Source of the DNA: Amoebophrya sp. AT5.2 | Taxonomy: Eukaryota; Sar; Dinophyceae; Syndiniales; Amoebophryaceae | Reading direction: 5' to 3' | NCBI GenBank assembly: GCA_005223375.1 | Contig: RXOD01005976.1 | Coordinates: 1 to 11,769 of the forward strand | Length of the DNA: 11,769 nucleotides | Shown here: piece by piece, positions 1 to 6,864 of the stretch | How the letters are laid out: each line of letters opens with the position of its first letter | Numbering within the stretch: the stretch's first letter is position 1 | Position numbers and translations under genes: made by a program | The notes under the pieces: generated by a model | Database searches by the model: none | What the model saw: only the letters and a program-made list of their open reading frames with translations | Told to the model about the DNA's origin: nothing

Positions 1-1
1 T

Positions 2-262
2 GAGGAACAGCCGCCATGGGCGCCGCAACCCCCACGCTACTACGTCGGCCTGCCAGACTCTAAAATCCGAACAGTAGAGCAGATTCGGTTCTGCGATGCC
101 GGTCCTCAGCGAGCTCAGCGAGGCGGTGCTGGAACAGCTCCGCCTCAGGTACAAGCAGGAGAGGTCGAAGCGGTACCAGCGCGAGAAGAAGAGGATCAGC
201 TCGATCCTCGCGGACCTGAGGGAGTTCGCAACGTCGCCCCCGGCGCAGGAGAAGATCGATGA
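2..262 (+). CDS. Possible C-terminus of the retrotransposon ORF1 (gag-like), partial
   Basis: A frame open from the window edge to a TGA at 260-262 reads EEQPPWAPQPPRYYVGLPDS over its first 20 codons and stays protein-like to about position 105. It then overlaps the RT frame, which begins at ATG 96. Beyond about 105 this frame looks like a shadow (Arg, Gly and Pro rich), so real coding may stop or shift there. DIRS elements usually have an ORF1 just upstream of, and often overlapping, the RT ORF. No zinc knuckle or other gag motif is visible in this short piece, so the identity rests on position alone. Confidence 0.3.
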   Translation, partial: EEQPPWAPQPPRYYVGLPDSKIRTVEQIRFCDAGPQRAQRGGAGTAPPQVQAGEVEAVPAREEEDQLDPRGPEGVRNVAPGAGEDR

Positions 263-2328
263 GTTCGAAAAGGTGAAGCCACAGCACATCAAGGACATCA
301 ACGCCTGGCACATCAACTACGACAAAGATTTCTCCACAGGCAGAGTGAGCGCGTGGATCTGGGGACAATTGGGGCAGTGGAGTAACTACCTCGACGAAGA
401 GCGCAGGGCAGTAGTCTTCGGTAAATACGGCATGATGCAGTGCGGCCTACCGACCCACGGGACAGTTCCGATCTACGGCTGCTGGCCCGGCGCGAAGAAG
501 CTGACCGAAGTAGAACAGGCGAGGTATAAGGAGGCACGAAGCGAGGACCGTAGCTACGGCCAGCTCATCAACGACCACATAAAATGGAGGAGCGGTCCCT
601 ACGCCAATGAAGATCCAGAAATCCAGGAGAGAAGCTTCACAGCGGTAAGCAAGACGATGGATGGTGCGCTAGGATACTGGATGCCAAAAGATAAGGTAGA
701 CAAGAAGAAATTCTTAACGCCATATTTTGGCATAGGACAAAAGAAACAGGGCGACGGGTCCTGGCTTAAAGTTCGCCCGATAGCGAACGAAAGGGACAGA
801 AGCCAAGCCGTTTCCCCGCTAAGCGAACACCTCCTACTGACCTCGATTCCGGAGATTATGGACTCAATTTATTATTGTACGAATCCAATCTACTCGGACA
901 CGCACTCGCAGTCTAAGAAGGACGTCATCGATTCGCTGACCAAAAATCGCGCGAAAAAAGTAGACGGCAAGTTGGCCTGGCATGATGTCAGTGCGCTGCC
1001 GAGACCGCACCCAGGCTTCACTGGCACGGCGTTTGTCCCGTGCCTAGGAAAAATAGATTTGTTTCAAGCATATCTACAACTAGGCGCGCAAGATCCGAGC
1101 GATAACCAGATACAGATCTGGAATCCTTTTGAAAAGCGGACGCAATACGGAATATCGAACGTACTCACGTTCGGTAACGTGCACTCAGTTTTTGGTTTTG
1201 TTGCATGCGTGTCCCAACCATTGAGCCACTTCATAAATACGATATTAGGTATCCCCTGCTTCGTATATATCGATGATATCGCGTTCTTAGGGGCCCCCGA
1301 GTGCATCTCGCTCTATGCAGATGCAGTTCGCGAGCTGTGCGCAATCTTGGGCTTGGCGATCGCGCCGCCCAAAACAGAAACGGCGCAGTATGGTGAGACC
1401 ATCGAGGTGTTGGGAATAAATTTCACCAGCTACGAGCACAAGTGTGTAGTAGAGCTACCGGCCAAGAAGAAAGCGATGATACAGGAGAAAGCAGAGAAGG
1501 TAGTAGCAATGCTAGCCAGCGAAGCAGCAGTAAAACTACACTTCAACGACATAAAACCAGAGCTAGAAAAGCTAAATGGCTTGTTTATCCACTCCTTGTT
1601 TAGCAGAAGGCATCGAAGAAACATACCAGCATCGCGAGTCATCTATGACCTCATAGCTTCGAAGCCGAAGGAGTTCCGCGACACAGTCTTCTCGAGCAAG
1701 AAGAGGCAGGCCCTAATCATGGTCATCAGAAAAGTAGTGAAGGTAACCCTTGAAGAGCCTCCGTACGAAATTAATTTGTTCGCGGCGACGAAAGGCCGCA
1801 GCCATCTGATGACCGATGCCAGTGCAGATGATAAAGAAGTAGGTCTAGGTGGCCTGTTTTGGGTAGGGAAAGAAAAGTGTGCAGGATATTCTATCTTCCT
1901 GCAGCATCATGAGCTCCCAGCCTCCCTCCATGCGAGGCCAAAACATCATGGCCTACGAACTCATCGCAATCCTGCTGGCATACCGACTCTTCCGGAGTCG
2001 CATGCTCCAGACCCACGTCATCGCTCACTGCGACAACGCAGGTGCCGTCTTCTCGTTAGTTAAAGGCCAATCGAAGAACGCGTACGCAACAGGTGCAACC
2101 TTTGCTATCAACGATTGGACCACGCAAGAAATACCAGAATCATACGTCTTCTACGCTTATATTAGCACGAACTGGAACGCGGCCGACGCGTGCACAAGAA
2201 AGGAATACGTAAAAGACCTGCGAAGATTAGTAGACCCGGACCTCAGCGTCCCGCGCGAGGTCATCCTCGCCGAGTTACAAATCATTGCGAACGATATCGA
2301 TACGGCAGTCAAGGACTTCAACTTGTAA
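96..2328 (+). CDS. Reverse transcriptase-RNase H of a DIRS-like element, frame change near 1885-1950
   Basis: This protein would copy the element RNA into cDNA and degrade the RNA strand. From ATG 96, residues 1-60 are basic and helical. RT motifs follow: KVRPIA (Arg 227), motif A KIDLFQAY (Asp 321), motif B TFGNVHSVFGF (about 358-368), motif C YIDD (391-394), GLAIAPPKTET, and motif E EVLGINF (437-443), then a basic thumb/connection. RNase H starts with MTDAS (Asp 574, codon 1815) and GLGGLFW. It then continues one frame further on: YEL (Glu codon 1957), CDN (Asp codon 2032) and NWNAADACTR (Asp codon 2185), giving all four acidic residues expected of the DIRS RNase H family. The second frame ends at TAA 2326-2328. 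An in-frame TAG at 75-77 supports the ATG at 96. The element is intact in motifs but not in frame. Confidence 0.88.
1885..1950 (+). other. Frame change inside the RNase H domain
   Basis: Frame-0 coding (GLGGLFW...AGYSIFL, RNase H strands 1-3) gives way to frame-1 coding (MRGQNIMAYEL, the helix with the second catalytic acid). The switch equals skipping one base (or losing two). Candidate spots are the C/T-rich runs around 1896-1900 and 1921-1931. A single-base indel is the simplest reading. Programmed +1 shifting cannot be excluded, but I see no convincing slippery site. Confidence 0.7.
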
Positions 2329-3790
2329 ATAATCCACCCGATGTTGATGTACCAACCCCACCAGAAGATGAAGATTTTGTATCTTGGGCTCCCAGTGCCT
2401 GTATGTGTCTCTGTGTACGATGTTTCTTTGGCTGATACAACAAAACAAAAACAGGAAGAAGCGCTGGCGCGCAAATACGGCCTGGCGACCAAAGTTGCTG
2501 TCGATTCACGCCTCAAGAAGCTGGGTTCCTCCAATAACTATTACAACGACCCAAAAAGGAAACTCGAAAACTGGGCGGACCCAAAAGAGAGAACAAAAAG
2601 GCGACGAGTAGCGCCAATAGTACCACAATGGCAGTCGAAGCTGTGGCCCCTGAGCGAAGCCACGGCCCTGCGAATCTGGAGTTCCGAGGACTGGCACATT
2701 CGGAACAATCCCGACGGCCTGGGCAGTCGCAACTCAAAATGGAGGGTGTGGATGATGTACTGCAAAACGCACAGGAAAGAGCTCTTCTGGGAGCCAGATA
2801 AGTACGAGCACCCGTCGCAGATCGAATGGCTCAAGAACAGCCACCCGAACGTGTCATGGGCAGACTTGTCGAAGTTCGCGGTAGCATCTTTCTGTTTTAA
2901 TATCATGTATCAGTTCGTTACCGATGACGATGAAAGAGGTAAGCACAAAAACACGGTTACAGATGTGGCTGATCGATTGTGAGTACCAGGCGCCACTGCA
3001 CTACATGAGCCTGGTCGGAGACAGGCTGCGCGAACTCAACCTGCTGGAAAAAGCCAACCCGCATGCACAAAATCTCATGACGAAGGCCTTCGAACGAGTG
3101 AAGAAACTTGTATTCGAGAACTCACCAGTCAAGGCAGTGCCGCCGAACCTCACGAAGGTCTCCACCCTCAGCCCGAGGCACAAGGCGACTTTCGCCTTTT
3201 GGCAGCAGACAGGCCTCCGCCCGGTCTCGCTTGTCGAAGTCAGAGCGGACATGGTGGAGATACAACCGCTATCGCAGTATGCGAAAACTAAGGTAACTGC
3301 ACCCATGAATCTTGTTTATATGATCATTTGTGTCAACTTCCAATTTGCATGTATGCTCTTGCGATCTGACTAGGTCCCCAAGATCAAAGTCGATGCGCTC
3401 CCGGGTGAGATCTTCTCCATCAAGGTCCCGCTGCCAGTCTACAAGAAAGAAATGCTGCCGATCACGAAAAGTGATGTCACGATCATCGCAATGGCACTCG
3501 GAACAACCGGCTACGGCCCGCGTAGAGCGCTCGCGATCTGGGCAAGGCTATACATGTGCGAGCTAGGTATTCACGACTCCAGCACCGATCCCACACAGAA
3601 GAACAGATATCTGAACTACAAGACCACCGTCGATGAGCACCTTGGTTGGGTCGCAGGATCCGATATGTGGACCGCCGAGTACTCGAAGGACGCGTGGCAG
3701 TGGCGCGACACCGCCTTCGCGATCCATCCGTTGACTGCAAACTGGTTCAAAACTGCAGGGGCGAACGCTAAACCCCCAAGTCTGAAGTAG
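2329..3790 (+). CDS. Tyrosine recombinase of the DIRS-like element, spliced, start unresolved
   Basis: This would integrate the circular cDNA by strand exchange through a phosphotyrosine. Coding follows the RNase H stop at once. A frame-0 acidic linker (DVDVPTPPEDEDF, about 2340-2378) leads to an intron near 2401-2461. Frame 1 (LARKYGLATKVAVDSRL...) follows to 2880, then an intron at 2881-2938, then frame 2 to the TAG at 3788-3790, with another intron at 3293-3373. Family motifs: box I TGLRPVSLVEVR (Arg codon 3218), box II YGPRR (Arg codon 3521, Tyr where the family usually has His), HLGW (His codon 3638, Trp codon 3647) and AEYSKD (likely nucleophile Tyr, codon 3680). The protein may be fused to RT by a -1 shift at about 2325 or made separately; ATG 2341 opens frame 1 but lacks the acidic linker. 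The family call is strong, the exon model moderate. Confidence 0.8.
2401..2461 (+). other. Probable intron in the recombinase ORF (ends uncertain)
   Basis: A GTATGT donor at 2401 is followed by a T-rich tract, a CTGAT at 2432-2436 and an ACAG at 2451-2454, a typical spliceosomal layout. Joining the frame-0 linker (PEDEDFVSW) to frame 1 (LARKYGLATK) without a stop needs the AG at 2461, or a donor at 2415 with the AG at 2454. The 2401-2454 pair joins frame 1 to frame 1 instead. An intron is likely; which pair is used is not resolved. Confidence 0.55.
2881..2938 (+). other. Intron, 58 nt, phase 0, in the recombinase ORF
   Basis: GTAGCA at 2881 to GAAAGAG ending at 2938. Removing it joins frame 1 (...WADLSKFA) to frame 2 (VSTKTRLQMWLIDCEYQ), both clearly coding, with no stop. 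The interval is T/A-rich compared with its flanks. Without splicing the recombinase frame is broken. Confidence 0.7.
3293..3373 (+). other. Intron, 81 nt, phase 0, between recombinase boxes I and II
   Basis: AAG|GTAACT at 3293 to CTGACTAG at 3371-3373. The in-frame TAG is the last codon of the interval, and its T-rich composition contrasts with both flanks. Removal joins QYAKTK to VPKIKVDALPG in the same frame and restores box I to box II continuity. AGGT occurs at both boundaries (3291-3294 and 3372-3375), a short direct repeat of the kind seen at recently gained introns. Confidence 0.78.
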
Positions 3791-3841
3791 ATTATCTGTA
3801 CGCCGTACCTCTTGCTGTTGTCTACCTCCGTTGGTTTCTTT

Positions 3842-3865
3842 CCCGGCGTCCCCACCAGGACCGGG
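3842..3865 (+). other. Stem-loop after the recombinase stop
   Basis: CCCGG(CG)TCC at 3842-3851 can pair with GGACCGGG at 3858-3865 across a 6-base loop, with a 2-base bulge. It lies 51 bases after the recombinase TAG. It could shape the 3' part of the element RNA; no function is shown. Confidence 0.35.
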
Positions 3866-3936
3866 GGCAGACAACTCCATTTACATCTGAACTTGAATAG
3901 AATGAACGTTCCATAGTAGATCACAAAAGGAAAACA

Positions 3937-4101
3937 ATGCTTGAAGCGATCGCCGCCGCCGTGATTACCGCACTATTCCTGTGCCCCCTTCTAGCAATAT
4001 GCTGGAGGGAACCACCGCTTGATCGCTATGAAGCTGCCTTCATCGTTGGCGGACTCATAATCGAAATCCTGACAATGCCGCGACAAATGGGCATGTACTA
4101 G
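3937..4101 (+). CDS. Small two-helix membrane protein ORF inside the element, 54 aa
   Basis: ATG 3937 (A at -3) to TAG 4099-4101. Residues 3-21 are hydrophobic (AIAAAVITALFLCPLLAIC). A short polar stretch WREPPLDRYE follows, then a second hydrophobic segment AAFIVGGLIIEILTM. The second and third codon positions look coding, with few repeats of the surrounding AT-rich sequence. It sits between the recombinase stop and B1, so it belongs to the element. It matches no DIRS protein I know; the usual extra ORF of the group is a methyltransferase, which this is not. It may be a chance ORF. Confidence 0.4.
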   Translation: MLEAIAAAVITALFLCPLLAICWREPPLDRYEAAFIVGGLIIEILTMPRQMGMY

Positions 4102-4284
4102 GGAACAAACTACGAATGAAAGTATGTGTACAATTTACCGCTGAATCCTGAGCCGAACGTTCGAACGGAAGCACGAACATTGCATGAACATGTTTACGTC
4201 CTCAAGCGACTGGGCAGATACACAACACTCAACATGCTACCGGGCAAGCCGTGACGCAAGTAGAGCGGAGGTTCGGACACGATT
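4102..4284. other. Non-coding 3' region of the element before B1
   Basis: No convincing ORF. It contains a perfect 10-base palindrome CGAACGTTCG at 4154-4163, followed by a second CGAA. Composition is similar to the downstream repeat region. Confidence 0.4.
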
Positions 4285-4527
4285 GGCGAGTGTATCTGTA
4301 TCGTCACTTGACGTACGGCTGTACTGTATAGCAGTCGGTTTTCTGTGTAGTGACTGGTATGAACGCTGGAAAAGCATCGGGCCATGTATGTATGACCTAG
4401 TATATGGTTGGTTCGTTGCTCGTGCGGTCGTATCGGTTCCCGCGACCAATTGGTCTCGGGCTCGCATCGGAATAAATGAATGTGACTCGATCAATGAGTC
4501 CGTATGTAGTTCGCGGCTGATATATTT
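4285..4527 (+). repeat. Split direct repeat B1, 243 bp
   Basis: Matches 4780-5022 at 242 of 243 bases; the only difference is G 4498 versus A 4993. The match starts at GGCGAG and ends at GATATATTT. In split-direct-repeat elements B1 lies inside the element next to A2, and the B1/A2 junction reproduces the junction of the circular intermediate. Confidence 0.93.
4439..4460. repeat. 22-nt near-perfect palindrome in B1
   Basis: Centred between 4449 and 4450 with perfect core GACCAATTGGTC; 10 of 11 base pairs match, the mismatch being 4443/4456. It is repeated exactly in B2 at 4934-4955. It could bind a dimer, for example the element's recombinase, or a transcription factor; this is inference. 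Confidence 0.6.
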
Positions 4528-4779
4528 TTTAGGGATAAATATTGCAGCCAAGAACAAAATACGGATCAATTCCCCTCGTCACCGATGCGTTCGTTGTACT
4601 TGAGTAAGGGCTAAGTCTCTCGGTAGTAGTAAGGACGTACCTTATTACTTTTTTTACCCCGCCCACTCCACCCTGTACGTATATCTTCAAGTATGCAGTA
4701 TGTACCCGTACTTGTACTCCACCTGTGAGCCTGAGCTTTCGCAGAGCTGACATTGTAGCCCAGTACGGCCAAACAAGTA
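4528..4779 (+). repeat. Presumed A2 segment of the split direct repeat, 252 bp
   Basis: The unique sequence between the two B copies. By the split-repeat model it should be a copy of A1, the left end of the element, which is not in the window. It is non-coding, with a T-run at 4650-4656 and several GTAC words (4634, 4674, 4701, 4711, 4763). A2 identity is inference from position. Confidence 0.6.
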
Positions 4780-5022
4780 GGCGAGTGTATCTGTATCGTC
4801 ACTTGACGTACGGCTGTACTGTATAGCAGTCGGTTTTCTGTGTAGTGACTGGTATGAACGCTGGAAAAGCATCGGGCCATGTATGTATGACCTAGTATAT
4901 GGTTGGTTCGTTGCTCGTGCGGTCGTATCGGTTCCCGCGACCAATTGGTCTCGGGCTCGCATCGGAATAAATGAATGTGACTCGATCAATGAATCCGTAT
5001 GTAGTTCGCGGCTGATATATTT
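4780..5022 (+). repeat. Split direct repeat B2, right end of the element
   Basis: Second copy of the 243-bp repeat. The match ends at 5022, after which the sequence turns at once into the RAP gene reading frame, so 5022 marks the element/host boundary. Confidence 0.9.
4934..4955. repeat. 22-nt near-perfect palindrome in B2
   Basis: Same palindrome as at 4439-4460, shifted by the 495-base repeat offset, with no base changed. Confidence 0.6.
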
Positions 5023-5026
5023 ATAG

Positions 5027-6605
5027 GAACAGCCTCGACCGGCAAAAATATCTAAAAATCTTCAGCGCCAAGGCGAGGGACGAACTGAAGGGCGGCGAGC
5101 ACGACGGAGGAAGCGAGTTGGCGGTTCTCTCGTCTGCCGGCCTCCTCCAGTCCGCGGACGATTGCCAGCTGGTGGCGGACGTTTTCCGCGAGCAGATCTG
5201 TGGACGGCCGCTCTTCGGCGACTCGAGTCAAAGAAGTGGCAGCAGTAATACAAATACTTCTATCCTGTCGAGGCTGAAGGCCATGTGCGACATTGCGCAC
5301 GTGTTCGCGCAGCACGACGCGGCCTCCCATGCGGTTTTCGGCGCGATCATCCGGCAACTGGAGGAGTTCGCAAGGAGGTCGTGCGCGTCGAGAGGTACTT
5401 CTCATTCCGCGGAGGTTTCATCAACACCGGGGCTGGTCGACGACCTTTCAAAGCTGTTCTACGCGACCACGAAGCTCGGCTACTTCTCCTCGCCACGGCC
5501 CGAATCCGACGGACCCGAGCCCCACCCGCAACTTCCCGAGGACGCGCGAGTACTGCTTTTGACGCTCTTCAGGCAGCAATTTGTTCGGGACAACGCTGTC
5601 GCGGACGCGGATAGCAAAGGCTGCGCAGGCTATCTGGCTGCTGGATCGAACGAGGTGGTTTCCGTAGCGAGTCTCCTCCGGATGTACGTCGCCGCGGCCG
5701 TGCATGGAGCTTTAGCGGGTGGGTTAGACAACCCCAAGCCCAGCAACTCGGTCGCTCTCGCCTGGCAGCTGATGGGGGACTGCGAGGCCGCGATGGGGGG
5801 AAGCGAAAAGCGAGGGATTGCCACCAAGAACGCAGTGTACACGCGCAGCATCGCTTTTGCGCGGGCTTTGAGGATGGCATTTGAAGCAGGACGAGGGGAA
5901 CGAGAAGGACCCGTAGAAGAAGCAATCGGCTCGTCCTCGGCGGACGACGAAGTAGAGGACGACCCGATGCGGCACTTGACGGCGCACGAACGGCCTGTGT
6001 ACCGTGCGCTGAAAAAACTCGCGGCGGACCTGAATCAACGTGCCGCGGCCGCGAATGCGAGTAGCAAGGGCGCAGAAACAAGTGCCTCCTGTAGCGGGTC
6101 CGAACAGTTATACCGATGTTTCGAATTTGACATGGAGGAAAATTATAAAGTCGGAGTTCGTGGTGCGGATGGTCATGCTGGAAGTGCTGTAAAGCGGCCG
6201 CGATGTTGGCGCGTGAAGCAGTTTAAGCTGTACGACGGTGCTTTTTCCGTTCGACTCGCGCTTGAAGTGCGCCACCCCGCCGGGGCACCAGAGACGCAAG
6301 GGCAAGCAAGAGCGCCGTTCACCTGTGTTATAATAGACGCCCTTGGTCCGCGAGACGTGCTTCACGCGGTCGCGTCCAATACGGTTAAGAGGGACAATAA
6401 CACATCGGAGCCGCAGAAGGTGGGTACAGATGTTGTAAAGCCGTTTTCGCGCGCGCGGCAAAACGCGCTGCGGACACTTGGATACGAGCTGGTGGAAATC
6501 AACACCTCTTCCGAAACCACGCCCTGGATCCATGCGCGGAACGACCGAGAGCGCGTAGAACTTATGAAACGTCTCGTTGATCGCATGCGAATAAAAGCGA
6601 AATAA
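5027..6605 (+). CDS. RAP-domain protein, 5' end missing (organelle RNA factor)
   Basis: The frame is open from 5016, three codons inside B2, to TAA 6603-6605. Protein-like sequence starts at about 5028 (NSLDRQKYLKIFSAKARDEL). There is no in-frame ATG before 5283, so the true start lies upstream. A helical region follows (LSRLKAMCDIAHVFAQHDAA; LSKLFYATTKLGYF; VASLLRMYVAAAVHGAL), like the helical repeats before RAP domains. The C-terminus is a RAP domain: CVIIDALGPRDVLHAV (6324-6371) corresponds to the family's 'I-x-D-GP-x-H' strand and RQNALRTLGYELVEI (6456-6500) to its 'L-x-x-x-GY-x-V-x-I'. RAP proteins process or stabilise mitochondrial or plastid RNA. The usual Gly-Pro-His is here LGP-RDV. 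The gene either continues upstream of the element through splicing or is truncated by it. Confidence 0.7.
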
Positions 6606-6606
6606 A
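6601..6606 (+). promoter_or_regulatory. AATAAA overlapping the RAP stop codon
   Basis: AATAAA spans the TAA stop of the RAP gene. It matches the animal-type poly(A) signal, but alveolates often lack this signal and the position is unusual, so it may be chance. Confidence 0.2.
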
Positions 6607-6864
6607 GTACATGAAATCAGAGTCAGACACCGTGCAAGAACGCATGGCGTCCCCATATTAACCGAGAGGAGGAAATGGATATGTGTTCGCGCGCGACCTA
6701 TACCCTATTCGTCGGCCGGAAACAGGCATTAGGCTGACAGGCATCTCAATCGAGCCGATATCTGATGAACAACCGATAAAGAGAATTGCTGGTCTTCTAC
6801 TACCTTTGGTCGGAAGTGCGACGCTTGATAGCAGCTAAGAAGAGTTGATAGCTAAGACGAAGAG
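6606..6864. other. Intergenic spacer between the RAP gene and the 6865 gene
   Basis: No ORF of note. Just before the next ATG there is an imperfect tandem duplication: TTGATAGCAGCTAAGAAGAG at 6823-6842, then TTGATAGCTAAGACGAAGAG at 6845-6864. A pyrimidine tract CTTCTACTACC at 6794-6804 could precede a splice or trans-splice acceptor. Confidence 0.4.

Larger units (their letters stand above)
1..5022 (+). mobile_element. DIRS-like tyrosine-recombinase retrotransposon (5' end outside window)
   Basis: The segment carries, all on the plus strand, a YIDD-type reverse transcriptase, a DIRS-style RNase H, and a tyrosine recombinase with box I TGLRPVSLVEVR and a C-terminal Tyr, followed by a split-direct-repeat 3' end (B1-A2-B2). 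No DDE integrase, aspartic protease or LTR pair is seen. In the DIRS superfamily, RT-RNase H plus a tyrosine recombinase replaces integrase-based insertion, and PAT/Kangaroo-type members end in A1...B1-A2-B2. The left end (A1 and most of ORF1/gag) is outside the window. The right end is placed at 5022, where the B1/B2 match stops. The 242/243 match between B copies suggests a young insertion, yet the coding region contains frame changes and introns. I am confident of the superfamily, less so of the subgroup. Confidence 0.87.

Noticed and set aside
1863..1920. A 58-nt GT-AG interval whose removal would join RNase H frame 0 to frame 1.
   Set aside because: It would delete AGYSIFL, which fits RNase H strand 3, and the interval is not AT-rich. 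An indel or shift after 1899 fits the domain better.
4184..4603. 139-codon ORF running across B1 and into A2.
   Set aside because: It covers repeat sequence whose second copy (B2) does not keep an equivalent ORF, and the translation lacks protein-like features.
3..5034. AGGAACAGCC at 3-12 and again at 5025-5034, as a possible target-site duplication around the element.
   Set aside because: The element would then start at 13, leaving no room for A1, while positions 2-105 look like coding sequence. DIRS elements also do not normally make target duplications. Probably chance, or worth only a quick look with more upstream sequence.
5569..6656. Long antisense frames opposite the RAP gene (5569-6081 and 6108-6656).
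   Set aside because: Shadow frames of GC-rich coding sequence; rich in Arg, Pro and Ser with no domain, while the plus strand has a recognisable RAP domain.
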